From the NCBI RefSeq assembly GCF_025153475.1, contig NZ_JANZXA010000001.1, positions 372,001 to 436,000 on the forward strand: a DNA stretch of 64,000 nucleotides. Direction: 5' to 3'. The position numbers and the translations under genes are program-made. How positions within the stretch are numbered: position 1 is the first letter of the stretch; each line of letters opens with the position of its first letter. This document shows positions 30,207 through 38,095 of this stretch, piece after piece. Source of the stretch: Novosphingobium mangrovisedimenti. GTDB lineage: Bacteria > Pseudomonadota > Alphaproteobacteria > Sphingomonadales > Sphingomonadaceae. The notes below the pieces were generated by a model. The model saw only the letters and a program-made list of their open reading frames with translations. It was not told the DNA's origin and did not search any database.

Positions 30207-31355
30207 TCACGCCTCTCCTTTCCCGCCGGGAGTCGCCCTGATGGCCGCCGCTTCCTCGGTAATGTCGATCCCTACCGGGCACCATGTCACGCAGCGCCCG
30301 CAGCCGACGCAGCCCGAGGTGCCGAACTGGTCGATCCAGTTGGCCAGCTTGTGCGTCATCCACTGGCGATAGCGCGAGCGCGTCGAGGATCGGACGCTGC
30401 CGCCGTGGACATAGGAAAAGTCCATCGTGAAGCAGGAATCCCACTTGCGCACGCGCTCGGCGCTCTGGTTGGTGAGGTCGCTATGATCCTCCACCGTGGT
30501 GCAGAAACAGGTAGGGCAGACCATAGTGCAGTTCGCGCAAGTGAGGCAGCGCTCCGCCACCTCGTCCCAGCGCGGATGTTCGAGGTTGCCCTGCAGCAGT
30601 TCCTTGATGCCGTTGGTATCGAGACTGCGCCCCATCTGCCCGGCGGTGCGTTCCACGACCGCGGCGGCTGCCTCGATCTGCACCGCGGAAGCAGGCGCGG
30701 AAGGCACCTCCTCCATCACTTGCGCGCCTGCGTCGCTGCCGATCTCAACAAGGAAGCGGTGCTCGCCACCGTCGAGCAATTCGGTCAGAGCCAGATCGAA
30801 GCCGCTTTCAACTTTCGGGCCGGTTTCCATCGACACGCAGAAGCAGGTGCCGCCCGCCTGCCCGCAATTGACCGCGACGATGAAAGCCTCCTGCCGCCGT
30901 GCGGCATATGTCGCATTGGCATGGTCGCCTTCGGCAAGGACGCGGTCCTGAATCGCCATGGCATGAAGCTCGCAGCCGCGAACGCCGATGAAGGCGAATT
31001 TGTCCTGCGACGTTTCGGGCGGCGAAATCGCCATGCCGCCTTTGTCGTCCCACCGCGCACTCCACAGCGTCTCGACCGGCGGAAACAGGAACTTCTTCCA
31101 CGAATGCGGACCAACGGCATAGCCGAATAGAGCGTCGTCCTGCCGCCGTTCGAGCCTGTAGCGCCCCGGCTCCTGACGGTCCGTCCAGCCCTGGGGCAGG
31201 TCCCCGATGCCGGTTATATCGTCATAGACGACCGCATCGTCGCGCAAGGCCGGCCCCACGACGCGGAACCCCATACTGGCAAGCCGTTCGATCAGAGCTT
31301 GCAGACCGAGCGGGTCGATCACCAAGCCTGCCGTGTCCGCACTGTCGCGTTGCAT
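30207..31355 (-). CDS. hydB: Group 3b-type hydrogenase, beta (4Fe-4S ferredoxin) subunit
   Basis: The 382-residue protein carries two C-terminal [4Fe-4S] motifs, CLTCANCTMVCPTCFC and CVGCGRCVTWCPVGIDI, and an N-terminal region with GVRGCELHAMAIQDRVL and NCGQAGGTCFC, the arrangement of the Pyrococcus HydB/SulfhydrogenaseB family. It wires electrons between the gamma flavin subunit and the delta/alpha core. I prefer ATG 31355, after GAGGT; the frame can extend to a TTG at 31391. It is the first gene of the eleven-gene operon. The promoter must lie in 31356-31646, where I find no convincing FNR or sigma-54 site. Confidence 0.92.
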   Translation of the reverse strand: MQRDSADTAGLVIDPLGLQALIERLASMGFRVVGPALRDDAVVYDDITGIGDLPQGWTDRQEPGRYRLERRQDDALFGYAVGPHSWKKFLFPPVETLWSARWDDKGGMAISPPETSQDKFAFIGVRGCELHAMAIQDRVLAEGDHANATYAARRQEAFIVAVNCGQAGGTCFCVSMETGPKVESGFDLALTELLDGGEHRFLVEIGSDAGAQVMEEVPSAPASAVQIEAAAAVVERTAGQMGRSLDTNGIKELLQGNLEHPRWDEVAERCLTCANCTMVCPTCFCTTVEDHSDLTNQSAERVRKWDSCFTMDFSYVHGGSVRSSTRSRYRQWMTHKLANWIDQFGTSGCVGCGRCVTWCPVGIDITEEAAAIRATPGGKGEA

Positions 31356-31646
31356 ACCTCGGTCCCGGTCCTGATCGGCGCTATCGTGCAACGGCCTACC
31401 GCAATCCCCCGGCGTACCGTATTGGGAATCCTCCTATAATCTATTCCGCGCCAACTGACCAACAGCCATCCCGCAATGTCATGCCGAAACGCCCGGACGC
31501 TCTCATCCGCGCGCAAGTTGCGCTGCCGCAACGACCTTCCGGCGAAACAATGCCACGGCACCGGGCGTTGCCCTGGAGGTTCACGCCAGTCTTTCGATAG
31601 GATAGTCCTTTCCGGACTGCCGCAAGCCGAACGGAGAAATGCACCC
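31356..31646. other. Divergent intergenic region, hydrogenase operon / glycosyltransferase
   Basis: About 290 bases hold the promoters of two divergent units. A TATAAT hexamer at 31435-31440 is a possible plus-strand minus-10 element, but no good minus-35 pairs with it. No inverted repeat of the FNR type (TTGAT-N4-ATCAA) is visible. Confidence 0.4.
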
Positions 31647-32894
31647 GTGGATATGCAGTCACACACCCCGAACGGCCTTCGCCTGCCGACGATCCAGGAC
31701 TACCTTCCCCTGATCGGAAGTGAAGCGGCGCAGCGCATCCAGGCCAAGGCTCAACGGCTCAGCGACCTGCACATCATCAACGTGAATTCCACCTACTACG
31801 GCGGCGGCGTGGCCGAGATCCTCTCCTCGCTGACGTTGCTGATGAATGGCGCAGGCATCCGCACGGGCTGGCGGGTATTGCAGGGACGACCCGATTTCTT
31901 CAGCATTACCAAGAAGATGCATAACGCCCTGCAAGGCGGGGAGATCCACTTCAACGACCTGAAGCAGGACATCTACGAGGAAGTCGTCTTCGAAAACGCC
32001 GCGCGCATGCACATCGACCACGATGTCATCATCGTGCACGATCCCCAGCCGCTGCCGCTGATCAACCACTTTCGCAAGAAGGCCCCCTGGATCTGGCGCT
32101 GCCACGTCGATCTCTCGCATCCCGACCCCGAACTCCTGTCCTATCTTTCCGGCTTCATCGAACAGTATGACGCGGTGGTCCTGTCCCTGCCGGAATATGC
32201 GCAGAACCTGTCGACGCCGCAGCGGTTCATCATGCCGGCCATCAATCCCTTCTCGACGACCAACAAGGAACTGACCGACAAGGAAATCGACGAACGGCTG
32301 AGCCACTACGACATTCCCACGGACCTCCCGCTGGTCGTGCAGATCTCGCGTTTCGACAAGTGGAAGGACCCGCAGGGCGTGATCGATGCCTTTCGCATCG
32401 CCAGCAAGGAAGTGGACGCGACGCTGGTGCTGGTCGGCAATATCGCGACCGACGATCCGGAAGGGCAGGATATTTTCGAGGCCCTGTGCGGCTGCCGGGA
32501 AGAGCGGATCCGCGTCCTGTCCGTCCAGGACTCCGCGCTGGTCAACGCCCTGCAGCGGCGCGCCGCCGTCGTCATGCAAAAGTCGCTCAAGGAAGGCTTC
32601 GGTTTGACCGTGACCGAGGCGATGTGGAAGGGCGCGGTCGTCATCGGCGGCAACGTCGGCGGTATCAAGCACCAGATCGAGGACGACGTGAACGGCATCC
32701 TCGTCGATAGCGTAGAGGACGCGGCGGAACAGATCGTCCGTGTCCTGAAGGACCCCGCCCTCCGCAAGACGATGGGCAAGGCGGCACGCGAAACCGTGCG
32801 CACCCGCTTTCTCATGACCCGGCTGATGGAGGACTGGCTCGATCTCATCGCCTCGTTCGAGCCGCACTTCCGCCTCAAGGGGCATGCCGATTGA
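31647..32894 (+). CDS. GT4 glycosyltransferase, trehalose synthase (TreT)-like
   Basis: The 415-residue protein has a GT-B fold. The N-terminal domain contains VNSTYYGGGVAEILSSLTLLMNGAGIRTGWRVLQG, a stretch typical of trehalose glycosyltransferring synthases and trehalose phosphorylase-like GT4 enzymes. The C-terminal domain has QISRFDKWKDPQGVIDAF and the donor-binding EGFGLTVTEAMWKGAVVIGGNVGG. It probably joins a nucleotide-sugar glucose to glucose to form trehalose, a compatible solute; donor and acceptor are inferred from the family. The start GTG 31647 has GGAGA nine bases upstream. It is divergent from the hydrogenase operon and stands alone. Confidence 0.85.
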   Translation: MDMQSHTPNGLRLPTIQDYLPLIGSEAAQRIQAKAQRLSDLHIINVNSTYYGGGVAEILSSLTLLMNGAGIRTGWRVLQGRPDFFSITKKMHNALQGGEIHFNDLKQDIYEEVVFENAARMHIDHDVIIVHDPQPLPLINHFRKKAPWIWRCHVDLSHPDPELLSYLSGFIEQYDAVVLSLPEYAQNLSTPQRFIMPAINPFSTTNKELTDKEIDERLSHYDIPTDLPLVVQISRFDKWKDPQGVIDAFRIASKEVDATLVLVGNIATDDPEGQDIFEALCGCREERIRVLSVQDSALVNALQRRAAVVMQKSLKEGFGLTVTEAMWKGAVVIGGNVGGIKHQIEDDVNGILVDSVEDAAEQIVRVLKDPALRKTMGKAARETVRTRFLMTRLMEDWLDLIASFEPHFRLKGHAD

Positions 32895-33365
32895 CCCTGC
32901 CGGGGAAGCGCTTTCACGCCGGACCGGCCCCTGCCAGGCGCCCTTCGACGCCCGAGGCCCGTCGGGAGCGAGACAACACGAAAGGCCTTCCGACAGGCAA
33001 GGCGGCCATGCAGCGGCGATGTTTCCTCGTTGCGATAGGCAACCATCGATATTCCTGCGCTTTATCGGGGAGTGCCCGGAGCGGCACAACGTCTCACCGA
33101 CGCGGACCGGAGTCGGCAATGGCACAAGACAGCGGCCCGGTCGGGACGGCCCCTCATCCGATGCCGCCTGCCCGACAAGCTCTTCCCAAGGCCTGGCCGA
33201 GACCGATGCCCCCCGTGCGGCCGCTGACGTGGTGCTCACCCTCGGCCTTGCCCTCGTCCTCGGCCATCGGCACGCTGGCGGCACTGTTATGCTATTGACT
33301 TGCATGACGTTTTAACAAAGACTGGCGGGACCGGCTCCGGTCAATCGGTTCAACTGCCAGCAGTC
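32895..33365. other. Intergenic region, no gene recognised
   Basis: Around 470 bases lie between the glycosyltransferase and fixL. Open frames of about 135-143 codons cross it but are proline/arginine-rich, unrelated to known families and without ribosome sites. The fixL promoter should lie at the downstream end. Confidence 0.45.
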
Positions 33366-34892
33366 ATGACCTCGCTTACGCACGATACATCCGCAACGTC
33401 GAAGCGGACCCTGGACCTGCTTGCGCGTGCTTTTCGCGAGGTGTCCGATTGCGCGTTCTATGTCGTGGGCCCCGACAACAGGATCGTCGTCTGGAACCGG
33501 GGCGCCGCCGATCTGCTGGGACTGGCGGCGGAAAACGCCATCGGCCTGGACGGGGCATGCGTCTATCCCGAGGATGCGATCGAGGCCGACAAGCCGGTGC
33601 ACGATCTCACCGCGGCCCGTACGCACGACCGGATGGAGGAAGCGGCCTGGCGGATACGGTCCGACGCGACCGAGTTCCTCGCCCATGTCTCGATCACGGC
33701 CCTGCACGGCGATGATGGCGCGATCGTCGGCTATGCGCACCTCCTGCGGGACATCACCGAGCAGCATGCGACCGAAGAGGCGCTGAAGGCGAGCGCCAAT
33801 CACTTGCGCTCGATCCTCTCGACCGTGCCCGACGCGATGATCGTGATCGACGAACAGGGCCGGATCATCTCGTTCAGCGCTGCCGCGGAAAAGCTGTTCG
33901 GCTATACCGAAACGGAAGTCGCCGGCAGGAACGTGAGCATGCTCATGCCGTCGCCGGACCGCGAGCGGCACGATGGCTATATTGCCCGCTATCTGCAGAC
34001 CGACGACCGGCGCATCATCGGCATCGGGCGCGTGGTGCTCGGCGAGCGGCGGGACGGGACGACTTTCCCGATGGAACTCTCCGTGGGTGAAGCCCATGGC
34101 GAGAAACAGCGCGTCTTCACGGGCTTCATTCGGGATCTGACCGAACGGCAGCGTACCCAGCACCAGCTCGAAGAGCTGCGGGACGAGCTGATCCACGTGA
34201 CCCGGGTGAGCGCCATGGGCACCATGGCCTCCACGCTCGCGCATGAACTCAACCAGCCGCTCACGGCGATCGCCAACTACGTCGAGGGCGTCCGCACGCT
34301 CATGACCAGTGGCACGCTCGACCCCGAGACCAGCGACATGGTCGTGGATGCCCTAGCCGCGACCTACAACGAGGCCTTGCGCGCGGGCCAGATCGTCCGG
34401 AGGCTGCGAGCCTTCGTTGCCCGTGGCGAGAGCGAGAAGACGATCGAATCGCTGCCCTCGCTTGTCAGCGAGACCGGCGGGTTCGCCACGCTCGATGCAC
34501 GCCAGCAGAACATCGACGTGACTTTCGACCTCGATCCCCTGGCCTCGCCGGTGCTCATCGATCGCATCCAGATCCAGCAGGTCCTGCTCAACCTGATGCG
34601 CAACGCCGTCGAAGCCATGGCCCAATCCACCACGCGCCGCCTCGTCGTGACCACGCGCAGCGAGACCGACGAGATGGTGCGCGTCACCGTGGCCGATACC
34701 GGCCCCGGCATCGCGCCCGACCTGCGCGATCAGCTCTTCACCGCATTCACCACGACCAAGGCGGAGGGCATGGGCCTCGGCCTGTCGATCTGCCGGACCA
34801 TCGTCGAAGCCAATGGCGGGCGGATCTGGATGGAACCGGGGCCGGATGGCGGGGCGCAGTTCCATTTCACACTGATCAAGGCCAAAGGATAG
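33366..34892 (+). CDS. fixL: Oxygen-sensing haem-PAS histidine kinase FixL
   Basis: The 508-residue protein has PAS-1 (residues ~15-140), a second PAS (~150-270) of the FixL type, a HisKA domain and HATPase_c. In PAS-2 the sequence SPDRERHDGYIARYLQTDDRRIIGIGRVVLG matches the FixL haem pocket, with His202 as the expected proximal ligand and the IIGIGR arginine that contacts bound oxygen. The H-box is TLAHELNQPLTAI; ATP-binding motifs are NLMRNAVEAM, DTGPGIAP and GMGLGLSICRTIVEANGG. No membrane segment is seen, so it is a soluble FixL. A TTG start at 33300 is possible; the ATG at 33366 puts the haem His close to position 200, as in Bradyrhizobium FixL. Four bases separate it from fixJ. Confidence 0.93.
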   Translation: MTSLTHDTSATSKRTLDLLARAFREVSDCAFYVVGPDNRIVVWNRGAADLLGLAAENAIGLDGACVYPEDAIEADKPVHDLTAARTHDRMEEAAWRIRSDATEFLAHVSITALHGDDGAIVGYAHLLRDITEQHATEEALKASANHLRSILSTVPDAMIVIDEQGRIISFSAAAEKLFGYTETEVAGRNVSMLMPSPDRERHDGYIARYLQTDDRRIIGIGRVVLGERRDGTTFPMELSVGEAHGEKQRVFTGFIRDLTERQRTQHQLEELRDELIHVTRVSAMGTMASTLAHELNQPLTAIANYVEGVRTLMTSGTLDPETSDMVVDALAATYNEALRAGQIVRRLRAFVARGESEKTIESLPSLVSETGGFATLDARQQNIDVTFDLDPLASPVLIDRIQIQQVLLNLMRNAVEAMAQSTTRRLVVTTRSETDEMVRVTVADTGPGIAPDLRDQLFTAFTTTKAEGMGLGLSICRTIVEANGGRIWMEPGPDGGAQFHFTLIKAKG

Positions 34893-34896
34893 AAAG

Positions 34897-35505
34897 TTGG
34901 CGGCCAAGCTTGTCCATATCATCGACGATGAAGAGGCGATCCGCAAGTCGACCAGCTTCATGCTCAAGGTCGCCGGGTACCAGGTGGAAACCTGGGAATC
35001 CGGCGTCGCCTTCCTCAAGAATATAAAGGATGTCGAGGAAGGCGCCGTCCTGCTGGACGTGCGCATGCCGGACATGGACGGGCTCGAGGTTCAGGCCGAG
35101 ATAGCGGCGCATGGTGCGCTGCTGCCTGTGGTGATCCTCACCGGGCACGGGGACGTCAACCTTGCCGTGCGGGCCATGAAGGCCGGGGCGGTCGATTTCA
35201 TCGAGAAGCCGGTCGAGAAGGAGCAGCTCATCGGCGCGCTGGAACGCGCGCTCGAAAAGCTCGAAGGGCGTGCAGAAGCCGCCAGGCTGACCGAGCAGGC
35301 CGAAGTGCGCCTCGCCGCTCTGACCGCGCGCGAAAGGGAAGTGCTCGACGGCCTTGCCAAGGGATTTCCGAACAAGACCATTGCCTACGATCTGGGCATC
35401 TCGCCCCGCACGGTCGAGGTCTATCGCGCCAACGTCATGACCAAGCTCGACGTGCGCAGCTTTTCGGAAGCCCTGCGCATCGCCTTCGCGGCCGGACTGG
35501 GGTAA
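34897..35505 (+). CDS. fixJ: Response regulator FixJ
   Basis: The 202-residue regulator has a receiver domain (VHIIDDEEAIRKS, phospho-acceptor Asp in LLDVRMPDMDGLE, ILTGHGDVNLAVRAMKAGAVDFIEKP) and a LuxR-type output helix-turn-helix (LTAREREVLDGLAKGFPNKTIAYDLGISPRTVEVYRANVMTKL). This is the FixJ signature. It starts with TTG at 34897, after AAAGGA, directly behind fixL. In rhizobia FixJ~P turns on fixK and nifA at low oxygen; here likely targets are the FNR gene or respiratory genes elsewhere. Confidence 0.93.
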   Translation: MAAKLVHIIDDEEAIRKSTSFMLKVAGYQVETWESGVAFLKNIKDVEEGAVLLDVRMPDMDGLEVQAEIAAHGALLPVVILTGHGDVNLAVRAMKAGAVDFIEKPVEKEQLIGALERALEKLEGRAEAARLTEQAEVRLAALTAREREVLDGLAKGFPNKTIAYDLGISPRTVEVYRANVMTKLDVRSFSEALRIAFAAGLG

Positions 35506-35530
35506 GCCCTCACCGGGCAATTACGTAATG

Positions 35531-35547
35531 CGGTTCGTACGGAACCG
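35531..35547. promoter_or_regulatory. Short palindrome between fixJ and the receiver gene
   Basis: CGGTTC and GAACCG flank gtacg in the 94-base gap after fixJ. It may be a regulator site for the downstream receiver gene or the base of a small hairpin; there is no T-run. Confidence 0.3.
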
Positions 35548-35599
35548 TGCAACTTGGCAAGACCGGCGAAATGGTTCGCCGGCAGGCCCAAGATGATAC

Positions 35600-35995
35600 A
35601 TGACCCACTTGCCTTCGCCGGATGCAAAGCCGCGAATTATCGTTGTCGAAGATAATGTTGCAGTCCGGCGCTCGTTGCTGTTGCTCCTTCATGGCCGGGG
35701 TTGGGACGTCCGCGCTTACAGCTCGGCGAGATCGATGCTGGACGACCCCCAGGCGGACAGCGCAACCTGCCTCGTGGCCGACTATCGCCTTGCCGATCTG
35801 GACGGTGTCGAACTGCTGAACCAGTTGCGCGAACGCGGCTGGCAGGGGCAGGCGCTGCTGGTCACGGGATACCCCTCCCCCGAACTCGAAAACGCAGCCT
35901 ATGCAGCCGGTTACGCACAGGTCATTGAAAAGCCCGTCGGCGACCTGACCTTGCCCGAAACCATACGCCGCCTGATCGAGACGAACCCTTCCTGA
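35600..35995 (+). CDS. Single-domain response regulator (receiver only)
   Basis: The 131-residue protein is a lone CheY-like receiver: IIVVEDNVAVRRSLLLLLHGRGWDVRAY at the acidic pocket, the phospho-acceptor Asp in CLVADYRLADLDGVELL, LLVTGYPSP with the switch Thr, and the conserved lysine in VIEKPVG. No output domain follows. Next to fixLJ it may act as a phosphate sink or adaptor for FixL, like FixT-type feedback but by a different fold; this is inference. The ribosome site is weak. Confidence 0.85.
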   Translation: MTHLPSPDAKPRIIVVEDNVAVRRSLLLLLHGRGWDVRAYSSARSMLDDPQADSATCLVADYRLADLDGVELLNQLRERGWQGQALLVTGYPSPELENAAYAAGYAQVIEKPVGDLTLPETIRRLIETNPS

Positions 35996-36106
35996 CGAAT
36001 GCGCCCGCTGGCATGGCCGGCTCTATGACAGAGCGGTCACCAAACTGACCAAACGCTGTAACGACCCGCGCGTAGGGGCGCCCCCAAGTTTCGCGGAAGG
36101 GGCAAA

Positions 36107-36961
36107 ATGGCGTCGAAACGTTTCGAAGCACCGCGCGGGGGCGAGGGTGCCCGTGGTTGGGTAAGGGCGATACCGGCGCTTGTCGCGGCCGTGCTTGCCG
36201 CCGCGCCGGTTGCAGCGCAGGATCCGCAACCGGCACCGGTCGTCCACCAGATCGCCGCGCCGGAAGCGCGGCAGGGCGTCGCCTCCGATGGCACGCATGT
36301 CTATGCCATCGATAATACGGCCATTGCCCGATACCGGATCGCCGACGGACGCAAGGTTGCCGAATGGCACGGGGACCCGGCGCGCTACCCGCACATCAAC
36401 AGCTGCACGATCGCCCAGGCCGAACTGGTCTGCGCCGCGTCGAACTACCCCGGCGTGCCGCAACTCAGCACCATCGAGATCTTCGCTCCCGAAACGCTGC
36501 ATCACCTGCGCTCGGTCAGCCTGGGCATGATGCCCGGCTCGCTGACGGTCCTCGACCGGCATGACGGGCACTGGTGGGCGGTCTTAGCCAACTACGACGG
36601 CAAGGGCGGCGAACCGGGACGCGATCACCGCTACACGCTGTTTGCCCGGCTCGACGAGGAATTCCGCATCGTGCGCGGCTGGGCCTTCCCGGACGACGTG
36701 CTCGCGCGCTTCGCCCCCAGGAGCGCATCGGGCGCAAGCTGGGGCGCGGACGGACATCTCTACGTCAGCGGCCACGACCTTCCCGAACTCTACGTGCTCG
36801 ACCTTCCCGATGCCGGCTCGGTTCTGGTCCACAAGGCAACGATTCCGGTCGTCACGCATGGGCAGGCGATAGATTTCGACCCGCGCGAACCCGCGCTGCT
36901 GTGGTCGATAGACCGCGCATCGAACACCGTGGTCGCCAGCCGCATCAGTGTCGCCCCGTGA
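36107..36961 (+). CDS. Exported beta-propeller-like protein of unknown function
   Basis: The 284-residue protein has an N-terminal signal (WVRAIPALVAAVLAAAPVAAQ) after a basic stretch, and a ribosome site GGAAGGGG. Repeated strands such as GTHVYAIDNTAIARYRIADGRKVAEW, WGADGHLYVSGHDLPELYVLDLPDAG and LLWSIDRASNTVVASR look like propeller blades with aspartate/glycine turns. It is GTGA-coupled to an exported EEP-family hydrolase, so the two probably act together outside the cytoplasm. I do not recognise a named family. Confidence 0.75.
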   Translation: MASKRFEAPRGGEGARGWVRAIPALVAAVLAAAPVAAQDPQPAPVVHQIAAPEARQGVASDGTHVYAIDNTAIARYRIADGRKVAEWHGDPARYPHINSCTIAQAELVCAASNYPGVPQLSTIEIFAPETLHHLRSVSLGMMPGSLTVLDRHDGHWWAVLANYDGKGGEPGRDHRYTLFARLDEEFRIVRGWAFPDDVLARFAPRSASGASWGADGHLYVSGHDLPELYVLDLPDAGSVLVHKATIPVVTHGQAIDFDPREPALLWSIDRASNTVVASRISVAP

Positions 36962-37995
36962 TCCGCCCGCGCCTCTACCGCTTCCGCTTCCTGCTCGGCG
37001 CCGTGGCGCTGGTCGCGGGCACGTCGTTCGCCGATCCGCTCCCCACGCCCGACACGGCGCCGGCACTGTCCTTCGGTCCGGGCAAGACGCCGTCGGCGTG
37101 CGATCGGGGCGACCTTTCGGTGATGACCTACAATGTCGCCGGCCTGCCCTGGCCCCTCGCGAAGAAGGGACCGGGCGCGCTGCGCTTGATCGCGACGCGC
37201 CTGGCCGGAATGCGCGCCGAGCGCTGCGCCCCGCACGTCGTCGTGCTGCAGGAAGCCTTCAGCCGCGAGGCCAAGGCGATCGGCACGCGCGCGGGCTATC
37301 CCTTCATCGTCGAGGGCCCCTACCTGCGCACGGGAACGGCGCCAGAGGGCGTGGAACGCAACTGGATGCTGGGCGAAACCGCAGGCACGCCGATCGACAG
37401 CGGCCTGATGGTCCTTTCGGACCTGCCCGTGCTCGACGTGCGCAGGGCCGCATTCCCCGAAGGCGCCTGCGCCGGATACGACTGCCTGGCCGCCAAGGGC
37501 GTTGTGCTGGTGACCCTGCAGCTTCCCGACAACCGCAAGGTCATGGTCGCGACCACCCATTTCAACAGCCGCGGCGCCTCGAAAGCGCCGGTGGCCCGGA
37601 CCTTCGACGCCTATCGGCGCGAGGCCGATTTCCTGGCGGGCTTCATCACCGCGAACCGGGGCAAGGACATGCCGCTGATCGTCGCGGGGGATTTCAACCG
37701 CGGTCAACGTCCCGGCCGGACCGCCGTACTGCAGACCGCCATGGCCCGCCTTGCAGGCGCCCCGCAGGACGACGCTCTGCGCACCTACATGACCGGCGAG
37801 CGGCAGCCGGTGCTGCCCGCCGCCGATGCCGGAACGATCGTCCGGCGCGCGCGCGACATGCAATTCGCCATTGCCGGCGAGAGGGTCCGCCTGACCCCCG
37901 TCGGCGCCGACATTCCTTTCGGAACCGAAGCCGACGGATCGATGCTTTCCGACCACATCGGTTACACGATCCGCTATCGCTATTCGGAAAGCTGA
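36958..37995 (+). CDS. Exported endonuclease/exonuclease/phosphatase-family hydrolase
   Basis: The protein starts at GTG 36958, overlapping the upstream stop, with a signal peptide (RFLLGAVALVAGTSFA). The 345 residues show the EEP motifs LSVMTYNVAGLPWPL, HVVVLQEAF (metal-binding Glu), TTHFNSRG, LIVAGDFNRGQ (catalytic Asp and Asn) and the C-terminal LSDHIGYT with the catalytic His. Closest in feel are secreted sphingomyelinase C-like phosphodiesterases, so a phospholipid or sphingolipid substrate is plausible, which would be apt for a sphingolipid-containing host; the substrate is not proven. Confidence 0.88.
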   Translation: MIRPRLYRFRFLLGAVALVAGTSFADPLPTPDTAPALSFGPGKTPSACDRGDLSVMTYNVAGLPWPLAKKGPGALRLIATRLAGMRAERCAPHVVVLQEAFSREAKAIGTRAGYPFIVEGPYLRTGTAPEGVERNWMLGETAGTPIDSGLMVLSDLPVLDVRRAAFPEGACAGYDCLAAKGVVLVTLQLPDNRKVMVATTHFNSRGASKAPVARTFDAYRREADFLAGFITANRGKDMPLIVAGDFNRGQRPGRTAVLQTAMARLAGAPQDDALRTYMTGERQPVLPAADAGTIVRRARDMQFAIAGERVRLTPVGADIPFGTEADGSMLSDHIGYTIRYRYSES

Positions 37996-38044
37996 TTTCC
38001 CGCTTGTGGCGGCGGGCGTGAAGCGCCCGCTTCCCACAAACGAT

Positions 38045-38073
38045 GCGGCCTCCGAGGTTCCCCCGGAGGCCGC
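38045..38073. terminator. Bidirectional stem-loop between EEP hydrolase and nrdA
   Basis: GCGGCCTCCG (38045-38054) and CGGAGGCCGC (38064-38073) form a perfect 10-bp stem with a nine-base loop between two convergent genes. T-rich tails are modest on both sides, so it probably serves both directions. Confidence 0.65.
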
Positions 38074-38095
38074 CTTCATCGCCTGACCAACCGCC

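Noticed and set aside
31356..31646. Sigma-54 or FNR promoter for the hydrogenase operon
   Set aside because: No TGGCAC-N5-TTGC or TTGAT-N4-ATCAA match was found; the control of the operon remains open.
32884..33315. Frames of about 135-143 codons between the glycosyltransferase and fixL
   Set aside because: Low-complexity Pro/Arg/Ser-rich products without family resemblance; probable chance frames in GC-rich DNA.
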